From contig JAUKTV010000014.1 of the NCBI GenBank assembly GCA_030549205.1, forward strand, positions 62,001 through 126,000: 64,000 nt of DNA, read 5' to 3'. Below the pieces are notes generated by a model. It was not told the origin of the DNA, did no database searches, and was given only the letters and a program-made list of their open reading frames with translations. Source of the DNA: Apiosordaria backusii. Taxonomy: Eukaryota > Ascomycota > Sordariomycetes > Sordariales > Lasiosphaeriaceae. The position numbers and the translations under genes are program-made. Below are positions 1 to 10,947 of the stretch, one piece after another (the first letter of the stretch is position 1; each line of letters opens with the position of its first letter).

Positions 1-269
1 GGCTTAACCCAGGTCACCGCGGTGTTTCGAAAGAGATTGTCAACCTGGTATGCGAACCACTACACTATGTATTTGAGACCAGTAGGGAATCGACAGCACG
101 AAATGAACAATAGCTCTTAGATAGAAGATAGTGTGTTACAAACCAGAACCAGTGTTATAAATTAGGGAAGTGCGCGGCATGTTTCACACCTGTAAAGGTG
201 CGAGACCCTTTGACAAGCTAGAACAGGCCTCTTCGATACAACGACGAGCAGCTGGTACATAGAATCCAC

Positions 270-1121
270 TTATGCCTCACCGCGAGCCATCCGCCTTCTC
301 TTTCCTTTTCCTTTCCCCGACCCACCACCATTGTTCATCACAGTGATGGTATGTACAAATCTCAGCTTTCCCTTTTCAACCCTAAACTCATGGCTGTCTG
401 GAATGCCACTGAAGCTCAAGAAAATCGAGACAGCGCCTACTGTTTCATCAATCACATACCTCCGGTCCACGAGCTGCACTCCGCTGGGAATGCCCACATC
501 ACATCTGTCATTTTGCCCGCCGTTGCCCGTATAGGCCCCTCCTTCCAGCCTCGAGCAGGGCCTCCCCCAGGGCACAACGACAGACTTGTCATGGAAAATA
601 TCACAGTATGCGTCTCCGGCGGCTTTGATCACCTCTCTCGAGTCTCGCTCTGCCTCGGGGATCGTCCCCCAATTTTCGCGCGAGGCCCACCGCAGGGTTC
701 CGGTTGCATTGAAAAGCCAGTCGCCCGTTGTTGTGGACAGGAGATCAATCTTTGTGATCTGGGCCGAAGTAAAAAACATTTGCACGCCTATAACATAGGG
801 CTGGGCTCCCGTGGCCGATACAATCTCGGTGTAGGTAGCGCATTGCGTCGTGTCGAGACTGTGGCGGGAGAAGTCGATTTTGGTGGCGCGGGTCAGGGAC
901 GAGCCTGCGGTGAGGGAGGCGTTGCGGAAGTTCTCATGGTAGACGACGGCAGAGGGTGAGAGTGGCTGTAGGAGGGCAGGATTTCCCGCTGTCTGGGCGG
1001 CAAGAAGGCTGTCGGCGGCCGTCTTGAGGAAGTCTCTGGTACAGGCCGGCTGGGCTTGGACAACAGGGCCCAGGGACGCCAAGATTGTGGAGAGGAAGAG
1101 CGAAGTGAGTGGGTGCATCAT
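270..1121 (-). CDS. Secreted DUF8021-like protein
   Basis: Single-exon gene of 283 aa using the ATG at 1119-1121. It opens with a signal peptide (MMHPLTSLFLSTILASLGPVVQAQ, cleavage near Ala-Gln), followed by a Cys-rich globular region. The pattern CTRDFLKTAADSLLAAQ, a central GDWLFNATGTLRWAS block, and GVPSG/RRYVIDETVGAVSIF-type strands match my memory of the fungal secreted family DUF8021, which has no known activity. An ATG 26 codons upstream (1199) is open, but it would bury the signal peptide and lies only about 20 bp from the likely TATA box at 1216-1224, so the inner start is preferred. The C-terminus is an unusual Gly/Lys/Arg-rich basic tail (last ~20 residues). The family call is from recognition, not a search. 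Confidence 0.75.
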   Translation of the reverse strand: MMHPLTSLFLSTILASLGPVVQAQPACTRDFLKTAADSLLAAQTAGNPALLQPLSPSAVVYHENFRNASLTAGSSLTRATKIDFSRHSLDTTQCATYTEIVSATGAQPYVIGVQMFFTSAQITKIDLLSTTTGDWLFNATGTLRWASRENWGTIPEAERDSREVIKAAGDAYCDIFHDKSVVVPWGRPCSRLEGGAYTGNGGQNDRCDVGIPSGVQLVDRRYVIDETVGAVSIFLSFSGIPDSHEFRVEKGKLRFVHTITVMNNGGGSGKGKGKRRRMARGEA

Positions 1122-1215
1122 GATGGTCAGGTTTGGATCAAGAAGCAAACGCTGTGTGTGTCGGCAGAGAAACGGGCCAAAAGAGCGCGGATCGAGCATG
1201 TTTGGGTGTGCCCCC

Positions 1216-1224
1216 GTTTTATAG
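1216..1224 (-). promoter_or_regulatory. Putative TATA box of the DUF8021-like gene
   Basis: The minus strand reads CTATAAAAC about 95 bp upstream of the chosen ATG at 1121. The spacing is normal for a fungal core promoter and supports the downstream start codon. Confidence 0.45.
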
Positions 1225-1786
1225 CTGGCCTCTCTATCTCAGTGGCTAATGTGCTGAACGGGTAATATGCAAAACCCTGGTCTTCTCCAACATCAATATT
1301 GAAAGGCCTTATGAAGAGAGAGGAGTCAAGTTCGGCAGTTTGGATCACGTCAATTGATTGGCAGGGAAGCGTTGTCCCAAGGTATATTTCCCTCCTATCT
1401 CCAACTGTAAGCCAGTGGTTGCCTTTGGTTGGACCATTGCCTCTCGGGGAGGCGGTTACTGGCAAACGTGTTGAGGCGGTTTGTCGGTAGAGAGTCTTGG
1501 GATCCCCGAACGAACTTCAATCCTGGGCATCGTGGGCCAGAGATTTGGCACACAAAGATGCCATACCTTGCAAGGGGCGAACTTGAAGTGATAAAATGCC
1601 AGATATTGATTATACTCGTACCCTTTCCTTTGACGCCGTGCGGCCCACGACACCCAATGCCACACCGAACCTTTTGACCCTCCTCGTGTAGCTTCTATTA
1701 CCCAACCCTTGCGCTCGCTGTAAGTATTTGGTTGGTTTCTGAGATGCAGGTCAAAACGGCCCACCACTTCGGGGAGACAGGCCAGC
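1225..1786. other. Intergenic, no gene seen
   Basis: About 560 bp between the stop of the AP-1 mu gene and the promoter of the DUF8021-like gene, both on the minus strand. Open frames here have no family resemblance and no splice-supported structure. The stretch probably holds the AP-1 mu 3' UTR and the downstream promoter. Confidence 0.5.
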
Positions 1787-3194
1787 TCACACGGCGTCTG
1801 GTAATCTGACGGCGATATCTCCCGATTGTGTGATATAACGCACCCATGGAAGCGACGGGTATTGGAGCTGGTGAACAGGTTGGTTAGACACCCAAGAATG
1901 CATGAGGAAGCCGGGAGAGAAAACACACCTTTGGTTCCGTGATCTTGAGGTAGCGCACCTGGATTCCACTGGTGGTGAAGTAGGGAATCTCGAACTTGAC
2001 CTGGATGGGCCGCTTGGCGCCCTTGCCAGGAGCTCCCACGCCGCCCATGCTACCGCCAAAACCGCCCGTCATACCACCACCGTGCTCATCATCCCCTCGC
2101 ACACTGGGAAGACCGAGCTCGGCGCGCATGAGAAACTCTTTGCCACCTCCAAACTGCTTGATCTTCCAGACAATGGCGCTCTGCTCTGGGGCATAGTGCA
2201 CCGACCCGACGTTGGTTCGGAAACGTGGTGTGTCGGCATCATCGGGCACCGGAACGATAATCTCGACGTTGTTCGCCGTACTGCGGCGCTTGAACTGCGC
2301 TCTGGCCTTGAGCATGTACTCTATCCGCGACCCACTGTGCGACTCGACGACGCACTCGACCCAGATGAGGGGCTTCACCTGGGTGTTGAGACGGTACGAC
2401 ATGAGCTCAAACTCGCCGTCCGGGGGAATGAAGCTGATGGTGCGGTCGTTTTCGAAGCGCGACAGACGCACACACTGATGAAACTTGACATCCTCCATCT
2501 CGATGGCCTTGCCGCGCGTTGTCCGGCCCGTGCTCTCAAACATGACCTTGTCGTTGAGGCCCAGCCGCAGCTCGGGCATGCCAGACAAGTAGCACTTCAT
2601 CTTGATGGCGCCCAGGATTTCAGATCGCAGCACGTTGCCGTTGGATGACACGAGAAGGTTGAGCGATTCAATGACGTCCAGGAACACCTCATTTTTGCGG
2701 TAGCGGATACCCTCGGAGCGCCACGACACGGCGTTGGTGACAGCGATGGGCGGGCGGGCCTGGATCTCCAGCTTGTGCGACTCCTGTGTGATGTACTCTT
2801 GCAGTATCTTGGATTCGGTCGTCTGCGGGTATCCAAAGTCCATCATCTCGTCCAGAAGCTCGTATATAATGACAAAGTTGTCGCGGATAGACTCCTCCTC
2901 GAGCGCCTTGAAGTACTCGGTAAACACCTCGACAATCTTGTGGAGAAAGAGGAGGATTTCGGCGGCATTGGTGTTTCTTTTTGTCAGGGCAAGAAGATAG
3001 AGGTTGTTGTGTCTGATGTAGAGGTAGTTGATGCCCTCGTGGGAGAAGCAAGGGGGGACGGCCGACGACTCTTCTTCGGCTTCGCTGAGGAGGATGGGGA
3101 ACTTTTCGACGGCTGACATGGGAATGTCTCCACGATAGTTTCGGGCGAGGAGCGTTTTGCCCTTTAGGTCGAGGAAGAAAATGGCTGACGCCAT
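1787..3194 (-). CDS. APM1: AP-1 clathrin adaptor complex subunit mu
   Basis: Two exons, 3194-1929 and 1867-1787, with a 61-bp intron (1868-1928) that starts GTGTGT and ends CACCAG; 448 aa. It is the medium subunit of the AP-1 complex, which recruits clathrin at the trans-Golgi/endosome and binds YxxPhi cargo signals. The N-terminus MASAIFFLDLKGK with RNYRGDIP is the longin-like mu domain (about residues 1-140). The mu homology domain follows from about residue 165 (SWRSEGIRYRKNEVFLDVIE) through FELMSYRL, NNVEIIVPVP and VRYLKITEPK. The short last exon supplies LQYPSLPWVRYITQSGDIA, the usual C-terminal strand. Reading through the intron would replace this tail, so the splice is well supported. 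The start was chosen at MASAIFF; 51 open codons upstream are His-rich microsatellite. A Gly-rich loop (GGGMTGGFGGSMGG) lies in the mu domain. Confidence 0.95.
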
Positions 3195-5634
3195 GGTGTG
3201 TGTGGTGGTGGTTACGGTGCAGTGACGGTGACGATGACGGTGTTGGTGATGCTGGTCCCGATGCTGATGCTGATGCTGATGGTTCCGTTGCTTGCAAGAG
3301 TGCTCTGGGGATTTGGGTGATCGATAGGTAGGTGGGGATGCTCTCAAGGTGGTAACTCGACCGTGTTTCTATACTCTCATTGTCCCGACTGAATGATGGC
3401 CGATGCCGTCGTTATCGTCGTCGTCGTCGTCGTCGTTGTTGTTGTTTTGTTGTGGTTGTTTGTCTCGTCGGAACAGCCAGCTGCTTTGATACCTACCTCC
3501 AATAGATGCCACAGGCCAGAACCCTGACGCTGCTCTTCCCGGTGGAGACTGGCTGAGAGGTTCAGCAGCTGCCCTGGCTTCTAGCCGGTAAAAGGCAAAA
3601 CCTGGCTTCCGGCTTGGCTGTGGGGAACCGCTGGAAGAAGGTGGGGAGCACGGGTGGTCAGTGCACTTTTCGCTGCCCCACCACTTTTTTTTTTGCTCAA
3701 AAGATGCTCAGGCAGCCTTGAGCCTTCTTCTCTTCTCTTTTTTCTTTCCTCAACGCGCCCATTAGACAGTGCTATCATCCTGCGCACAACAGAGGACCGG
3801 CATTCTGCCAGTCTTCGACCCGTGCCGCAGTGGATGAATATGCGATTTCGAGGCGCGGAGAAGAAGGATTTTCCGCTAACGGTTCCATAAGAACTGGCCG
3901 AGTACTTTTCCCTACTGCTTGGCCGGTGTCAGAGGAACCGGACATTTTTGATTTGACATTCTCTCGCATGCTGCTGCGCACTGAGACTTTTCAGGTCGGG
4001 GTCCGGATAATGGCGCCCGGGGACCCTTTTTACTTGTTGGTGCGAATGTATTTAATGCAAGGACACCCCCTCAAATCCCAACAAAAAAGCTAAACATTTA
4101 GCCAGCCCTGGATGCAGGAGCCCAGGACCGTGGTGGACAGCCTGATGAACGAATTCCGTCAGGAACTTTGCATGTGATGGTGGGCGGTGGGTCTCCTGCA
4201 AGTTTGTGACAAAGCAACGCGCCCAGGACCCCAGAGCCGACAAGCTCTGTCGCCTCAAGTCTTTGACACGTGCTTTTGCCAGGTTACTTATGGAGTCATC
4301 AAACATCTGACAACGATTAATCGTCGATCCATCTGGGTTCTCCTGTTGAAGATGCTTTGATACACCATGCCCTGTAGAATCAACCGCCAGCTAGACCAGG
4401 CATAGAAGCGCTGTTTGATCTCACTTCGCTGTCGCCATACGAGCACTGCGCATGACGTTTACCGCCGTGTAGGTTGTTCGGTATCGTATGCGTATATGGG
4501 TTGCACAGGCCGCCTTCAAGAGCGGCTCGAACCCCGCCCCGCCTTGCCCACCACACGTGGAGCACGCTGCACAGTTAGAGGGGCCGTTCACCTCCCTACC
4601 TACCGCAAATACGCCGCCCTCATTATTTATTCTTTTAGTTTTTTCCGTTTGTTTCTTTTCCTAATTAGCAGCTATCGCATTGGACGAGGCATTGCCCTGG
4701 TGGAAACGTGATGAACCCTACCAATGTTTGTACCGGCCTAAATATGGCTGTGCTTTCGTCTGGAGGATAGCTACAAAAAGCGCCTGACCTCAACGTGACA
4801 TTCCGGCAGAGCGGTAACCGTGCCTTTAGTACCTACCGGTCTGAATCTAGTGTAGGTAGTGTACTGTAGGTAGGTACAGAGCATGTGCAAATACCCATAC
4901 CTTACTCACATGGAGAAGGCGGGGAGGAAGGATGAGTTGCCGAAAATCCTGCCCGCTCGCCTCAACCTTTTCCAAAATGCCCCCCAAAGACCCCCCAGAC
5001 ACCCCCAGACACCCCCTTCCATCCAATCAACCACCCACTTGTACGCAGGACAGGCACCGTGTGGCCTTTTTTGCAGCTTCTCTTCCTAGCACACAGCAGT
5101 CGCCTGACGCCAATTGCCAAGTGCCTAACCCGAACCCCGGTCAACTAATGCCGGTCTTCTTTGCTCGTGCTTGATTATCCATTCATTCATTGATATTATC
5201 GCCCCCCCCCCAGCCCAGCCGCTTGACGACCTCCTCCTACTCATTCTCATCCTCCTGCCACGCCCACTCGCCTCACCTACTTCCAAATCAACTCTCACCA
5301 CTCGCGCAAGTACATCTATAACTTATCTATCTATCTGTTTGTCTGTCTTTCTCGATACGGATATCATCTGCATCTGCGCCGTCGCCAATTCCGTTTGCGA
5401 TTGAGACGACGACCCTTAACCCACGCCTATAGCATTTGACACAGACGATCCAAGCACTGATCGCGGTCCGGCTTCTTCCAAACATCCAGCGAGCGAGTTG
5501 CTTGCAACCTGGTTCAGCCCTGCGACTTACCCAAATGACGACGATCTCCTAGCAGCGGATCCGCTGAATTCTAGCTTCTGCAGTGGGAGCCAGTTGTGCA
5601 CCCAGGCCCCCGTTGCTGGGAAGGGCACGGCACC
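3195..5634. other. Long bidirectional intergenic region
   Basis: About 2.4 kb between the divergent AP-1 mu and Opi1/CCG-8 genes. It contains a CAT/CAG-rich microsatellite just upstream of the AP-1 start, a trinucleotide tract at 3407-3450, C-rich tracts (4979-5010, 5203-5216) and TAGGTAGG motifs near 4851-4876. The part after about 5170 is pyrimidine-rich and is probably the 5' leader of the CCG-8-like gene. I see no convincing gene; short open frames here are low-complexity. Confidence 0.5.
3407..3450. repeat. Trinucleotide microsatellite (TCG)n-(TTG)n
   Basis: An imperfect run of GTC/TCG triplets passes into TTG triplets in the divergent promoter region. Seen directly; no function can be assigned. 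Confidence 0.85.
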
Positions 5635-7587
5635 ATGGATCACATGCTGGTTTTGCCTCCTCCGTCACAACCTCAGACGCCCTCACAGCTGAAATCACAA
5701 GAAGCCGGCGCCGTTGCCCCCCATCCAGACTACCGCTCAACGTCAACCGCGTTCCACGAACCGACGTCGATGATGCAAGCCGCTACCTCCCACCCATCCC
5801 ACCTGAATAACTTGGCTCTACCGCCCATCTCCCATCCGCACGACCCAGCCTCGCGATCGTTTCCCGACCACACCGCCGAACTGCCGCCGATCCAGCCGCC
5901 GCACGAGAAGCCCGCTGTTGGAGTCGCGCAGACTCTGCCGTCGCTCTCCTCTGTCACAGGCTCGCAGACCCCTCGGCTGCCCTCGCTGCCCTCGCTGCCA
6001 GCCGCCCCAGCGCCTGGCTATTCTCCTTTGTCTACGCCGAGCACAGCAACCGCAACAACTGCGGCCACAACCAAGGCCGTCGCTTCTCCCAACCTTCCGA
6101 TCAATCATTGGCCGAGCCTGAATCCCTTCACCACATACTACACACCAAGCCACGTGCAGGGCCCCGAATCGTCTATGAGCGCGGACGCCGCCAGCAAATC
6201 GAGTCATCAGAGGGCTACCAGCGTCAGTCTCGATGATCCGGGGGTGCGAGCCGCCGCCGAGGCGCTGGGGCGGCTGAGAACAGGTATGTTTTTGACGTTG
6301 GGCCCCCAAATATGCATAACGCCGTAGTGTCTAGAAACTAACTTGGTGCGGTACCTGGGGAAAGTGGACACCATGCCCCACGACAACGATGGCCGGCGCA
6401 ACCGGACACCCGAGGCGTACCAAGTGGGCACGCCCAGCTCCCAGGAGAGCGGCGGCGAGAGACAGCAGGAGCCTTTGCTGTCATTAATCACAACGTCGTA
6501 CCCTAGCATCGCCCCGGTCGCATCCTACCTGGAAAGCGCCACGTCGGTCTGCAACACAGCATACACAAACTCCAAGAATTACTCGCCTGTTCTCAGAAGG
6601 AACGCCGAGTACATAGAGGATCGGGTCGTGAAACCGGTCGCCAAGACTGTCGGGAGATATGGCAGCCACGGGCTCAGATGGTGGCTGCAGAAGCCCGGCA
6701 GGAAGCAGCGATCGCCGTCTGATTTGGAGGATGGGAGACAGGGGGTCAAGCGGCGGAAGGGAGACCTGGACAGAGAATCGGCCATTGCGGCCCGCGTCAT
6801 GGCAGACTTTGACGTCGGTTCCAAGGAGAGACGCACTTCGGTCAGCACAGTCGACACGTTGCCTGCCTATGACGATCAAAGGTCGCCGGCCTACACCGAG
6901 ACGGCTGACGATCAGAGGGGGCCGGCCTCTGAGAGCGAAGGATCCGGGAGCTACAAACTATGGGTCACAACGTCCAGCCTTCGCGTCGCCATGCAGGATG
7001 AGAGCAAAAAGAGGCTCCGCGTGCTTATCGGAACCTTGAGCAACACCAACGGGCGGTTCGCTGGTTTCTTTGAGAGCTTGACCAAGGCGGTGGAGGAGTA
7101 CGATCGCTCGATAGCGGCGGATCGCGAAGACGTTTCCATGGGCGGCCAAGACGAACACAACCGAAATGAGCTCTCCACACGCATCATGACCCTCGTCGAC
7201 GGCATCACCAAGACCAGCGCAGCGACAGTGAACATGGTCAACAAGTGCGCTGCCAGCGCCCTGCCAGACAATGTCAAGGGTTTTGTGGCTCGTCGGCTGA
7301 TGAGTCTGCCTGCGCAGTGGAAGCTGATGGCGTCACAGGAAGGGTCCGGCACGCCCCGGGAAGGCGGCGACGAAGCAGCAGCAATTCGTCATAGAGCTCA
7401 CTCGGCATTAGCACTGGCCAAAGTGACTCTTCAAATCATGACGCAAATCACCGAGGTCCTCGACATGACACTAAACGCTGCCGAAGAATGGTGCGAGAGC
7501 CAAAATAGAAACGAGTCCCAGCCATCTTCCCCAATGGTCGGTAGGGGACCGGTGGGCGTTGATGGCGATGTCAAGATGTCCGAGTGA
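5635..7587 (+). CDS. ccg-8: Opi1-family transcriptional repressor (CCG-8-like)
   Basis: Two exons, 5635-6283 and 6335-7587, with a 51-bp intron (GTATGT...TCTAG); 633 aa. The ATG has a strong context (CACCATGG). The N-terminal ~200 residues are Pro/Ser/Thr-rich and probably disordered. From about residue 205 (AAEALGRLRT, continuing across the splice) come the Opi1-family blocks: EPLLSLITTSYPSIAP, TNSKNYSPVLRRNAEYIEDRVVKPVAKTVG, GLRWWLQ, a basic segment (GVKRRKGD) and a long helical C-terminal half. Yeast Opi1 represses inositol and phospholipid genes and senses phosphatidic acid at the ER. The Neurospora homologue is clock-controlled gene ccg-8, linked to azole response. The acceptor at 6334 is forced by phase: an earlier TAG acceptor puts a stop in frame. 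The family call is confident; orthology and regulation are inferred. Confidence 0.88.
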
Positions 7588-8921
7588 AGCGCATCAAGGA
7601 GCAGGGTGCACGCCACTCACAACAAAACTAGAAGGGCCGGATCAATCGACTAGAGAAGAAGGAAAAACAAACTCGATGTTACATTTCTTGACTTGCACAA
7701 AAGTCTTGCCAAAAAAGACAAAAAAAAAAAAGCCCGCAGGCCCTCAAAAGCAACTACCCTCATCAGCAACACCTTTCCTACCTATCAATTTTGTCTTTTC
7801 ATTTTGTACCATTCAACCAGCCACCGACAGCAAGAACGGTTCCTTCCTTTACCCTACTCATCTTTATTGTATCTGTTAGTCTTCTGGATTGGCCTCCAGT
7901 TGTTTACTCTCCGCGCCACACTCACTTTTTCCTATTCTTCTCCTTTGGCTTTCGCAAGATTTTTCTCGATGCAGATTGGCTTTTTGTTTTATTTTCCAAA
8001 GAACGTGTCGATGGGAAGAGGGAAAGAGGGGGGGGGGTGGGAGCGGGATTTGCTATGAGGCCCTTTGATGGGGAGGGAGGACGCTCCCATGACATACCCA
8101 GTCAAGTCGTATACATTTCACTTACCCCTTCAAGATTTTGTACCTCCACTCCAAAGTCGTATCGCATTAATTGAGCGACGCATATAGTGGGGAAGCTGTC
8201 AGGGTTTTCCTAGAAGGATGGATGGGAAAAACCTAGGGTCATGGTTGTCCTACAGTCGAGAGCAGAAGAAGCTAGCAAACAATAAGTGAAGAAAGATAGC
8301 ACACGACCAAGATTCGAATTTTGTCAACCGGTTCCTGCTACATCAACAGAAAACCACGTGATTGGACTGGTATCCTGCTCTTGAACCAGAAGGGCCCATC
8401 CTCTCTGCGCAAGGCAAAGTGATGAATTAACGCCTGTTTTTCAGCTCTGTTGGCCATATTGACCACTCTGCAATAGCTCCGGCGCGTAGCTCGGTGTGTC
8501 AGAGAAGTATTCGGATCATGCAGCCTCCTACACAGTATGCCGCGCGGGCGCAGAATGGCACATAAAAAGTTTGGCAACGAAAGCCACGTGTACCTAATGT
8601 ATTTCGTATCGAAGAATAGAAACTCAAATCCCAATCTACTAGTGTTGGGCAAGAGAAAAGCCAAATTCAAAAAGACAGGTTTAAACAAAAGAATCAAACA
8701 GGAAGAAACAGGTGGAAAAAACAAATAGACAATCAACTTAAGAAGTAAGCCCGAAAAAGAAAAGGCGAGACAAGAAAATGATCATGTACTACAATCCCGC
8801 CTCCTGAAACACCGCCACGATGAACAAGTGTATGCACATTCAAGAGCTCCTCCAAAACGACATGGAAACGCCAAATTGAACAGCCTAGAGTGAAAGAGAA
8901 GCTACAATCAACGAAAAAGGA
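7588..8921. other. Intergenic, convergent 3' ends
   Basis: About 1.3 kb between the tail-to-tail CCG-8-like (+) and Pro-rich (-) genes. It contains an A-rich run near 7720-7731 and a G run near 8029-8039. Open frames on both strands look like random AT-rich sequence with no recognisable domain. No gene is called. Confidence 0.5.
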
Positions 8922-10748
8922 TCAGATATAGCTCGCCGGATCCGGAGTATAACCATACGACCTATAGCCGTAAGGGTCGTTAATCAGATTCGAATTCATG
9001 CTGTACGTCGTAGTGTCCGAAACATAAGACAGCCCGTTGGCGTTCGCCTGCGCGTTGATCATGTTGACAAAGTGGTCGTCCTGCAAAGCTGCTTGCTGGT
9101 CGGCATAAGTGCTTGCCGATGCGCTCGAAGGGTCGGCATACGTGTCGGCGCAGCCTCCCCCTCCGTCTCCTTCTTCCACGCCGCCACCGCCGCCGCCGCC
9201 GACTTCGCAACCTTCCCCGGAATCAAAGGCGGTCTCTTCGCCACCCCCACTCCCAAAACTCATCTCGCCAACGTCCTCTCCCGTGGTAGCTGCAATCAGC
9301 AACCTCGTCAGCCCCCCCACCGCGGCCAACGCCGTCATACCGATCCCGACGTTCTTGAGGGCGGAACTGCCGCTCCCTGTTGTCGTGGGCTGCTTGATGG
9401 TCGGGACGACAGTGGCACTATGCTGCGATGCACTGGTCGTTGGGGGGAAAGGTGGTGGTGGTGGTGGGAGAAAGGAACCTCCTCCGCCTTGGCCCCCTGC
9501 CAAGGCAACACCCGGTGCGGTCAAGGGCAACGGGACTGTCTGTGGTTGTGGTGGAGGGGGCGGTTGATAGTGTTGCTGTAGAGCGACTGTTGCCATGCCG
9601 TGATCAGGAAGCTGCTGTTGGTGCTGAAGGTGATGACCGGACGGCGGGAGATGCAGCTGCTGAGGCGGAGGAGGAGGAGACAGAGGCAGAGGTGAAGCTT
9701 GAGAGTACTGAGGCCCTACTGGCGGTGATTGTGGAGGCGGAGATACGTGTGTTTGGCTCCCAGAGTATAGATGCGGCCCGTGGCCCTGGGAGACAGGGGC
9801 AACCACCGCGGCTGGGGGATGGATGGCTGACCAGTACGCGAACTGGGGTTGCTGAAGCACGGCGCTGGGCGGCTCCTCTAACCCATGATGAGGGGGTGTT
9901 GGCATTACAGAAGGGACACCAGCCTGTTGAGGGGATGTCGTGATATGCGGCTGGTGATGCGAAGAAGCCCAGTGCTGTGCATGTGGCAGTGGCAATGACG
10001 GAATTGCCGGTTGGCCGTCCAGTGGTTGTGGATGGGCCGTCTGTGGTTGGGCCGGTTTCCATTGTTGTTGCTGGGGTGCCGCAAGGCTGGCCTGCTTCAG
10101 TTTCCTCTGCTCAGCCGCCCGCGCGGCAGCCACCTGGGCTTTGGTCGCAGCTTCGTGAGCGCTCGTGGCGGCGCTCTTGAGAGCCCCGCCAAACCGACTC
10201 GCCGTCTTCTTGCTCCACTTGACCGTCTCTTTGCTGAATACGGAGCTGGCAAAATCTCCGAGTTTCTGGCCCGCCGTATGAGTGCCTGCCGCGGGAGGGG
10301 GTATGTTGCTGGAACCTGGCGCGGTGGGAAAGCTGTGCCTGGACGGGATCAAGACAGGCTGAGGGTGGGGAGCGTAAAATTGAGGCCGCGAAGGATAAGC
10401 GGCAGGTGTGTATGCAGCGGCCGGACAACCAGGCGTCTGGGACGGTGGTGGAGGAACAACGGCGGCGGTAGGTGATGGCGAGGGTGAGGAGGTGTGGGAA
10501 ACTGCATGTGCTGAATGGGGAGCGCGCAGAGGGATCAATCCCTCATGGTCCGGCGGTGGTGGCTTCTCCACAGGAATAAGGCCCTGATCGAAATCAACGG
10601 CAGCTCGAGGCCATGGAGTGGCCGGTTGCGAGCCCTCAAGCTCTGCATAGAAAGTCGGTGGTGTGTTGGTTGAACCAACCCCTACCGGCTTCCTCCGGAG
10701 AGAGGGTTGGACACTCAAGTTGGCCACGGCAGGTACCAGCCCGTCCAT
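8922..10748 (-). CDS. Pro/Gln-rich disordered protein, unknown function
   Basis: Single open frame of 608 aa; I do not recognise the family. Two copies of a GLIP(V/L) motif lie near residues 56 and 70. Residues 80-160 are Pro/Ser-rich. Residues 161-219 form a Lys/Ala-rich segment (GQKLGDFASSVFSKETVKW...) that looks amphipathic and could bind membrane or form a coiled coil. Residues 220-430 are His/Gln/Pro-rich low complexity with polyproline runs. A short hydrophobic stretch (NVGIGMTALAAVGGLTRLLIAA) follows, then a Gly-rich acidic region and a Tyr/Ser/Asn-rich end (DPYGYRSYGYTPDPASYI). The unbroken 1.8-kb frame in GC-rich DNA supports coding. The composition is that of a scaffold or prion-like protein, but this is inference. 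A 5' intron cannot be excluded. Confidence 0.7.
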   Translation of the reverse strand: MDGLVPAVANLSVQPSLRRKPVGVGSTNTPPTFYAELEGSQPATPWPRAAVDFDQGLIPVEKPPPPDHEGLIPLRAPHSAHAVSHTSSPSPSPTAAVVPPPPSQTPGCPAAAYTPAAYPSRPQFYAPHPQPVLIPSRHSFPTAPGSSNIPPPAAGTHTAGQKLGDFASSVFSKETVKWSKKTASRFGGALKSAATSAHEAATKAQVAAARAAEQRKLKQASLAAPQQQQWKPAQPQTAHPQPLDGQPAIPSLPLPHAQHWASSHHQPHITTSPQQAGVPSVMPTPPHHGLEEPPSAVLQQPQFAYWSAIHPPAAVVAPVSQGHGPHLYSGSQTHVSPPPQSPPVGPQYSQASPLPLSPPPPPQQLHLPPSGHHLQHQQQLPDHGMATVALQQHYQPPPPPQPQTVPLPLTAPGVALAGGQGGGGSFLPPPPPPFPPTTSASQHSATVVPTIKQPTTTGSGSSALKNVGIGMTALAAVGGLTRLLIAATTGEDVGEMSFGSGGGEETAFDSGEGCEVGGGGGGGVEEGDGGGGCADTYADPSSASASTYADQQAALQDDHFVNMINAQANANGLSYVSDTTTYSMNSNLINDPYGYRSYGYTPDPASYI

Positions 10749-10947
10749 CTTGCCAGTGTGGTGAGGATTGATCTTCGCCGATTACTGGGAAACAGGAAAA
10801 GGACGGCGGATACAAACCCGAGGTCAGATCTCGGCTGCCAAGACGCAGCTGAAGGGCATTTGTTGATGTGCGGCTGAGATTGGCGCCCAAGATGGTTAGG
10901 TAGGTAGAATGTATGTACCAGGTATCAAGAGACTCAGGGTTAGGGAT

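Noticed and set aside
351..959. 202-codon plus-strand open frame
   Set aside because: Lies antisense to the DUF8021-like gene, whose signal peptide, composition and promoter are convincing. It is a shadow frame.
8338..8736. 132-codon minus-strand open frame
   Set aside because: AT-rich, no domain, hydrophobic/Phe-rich from composition, and sits in a convergent 3' region.
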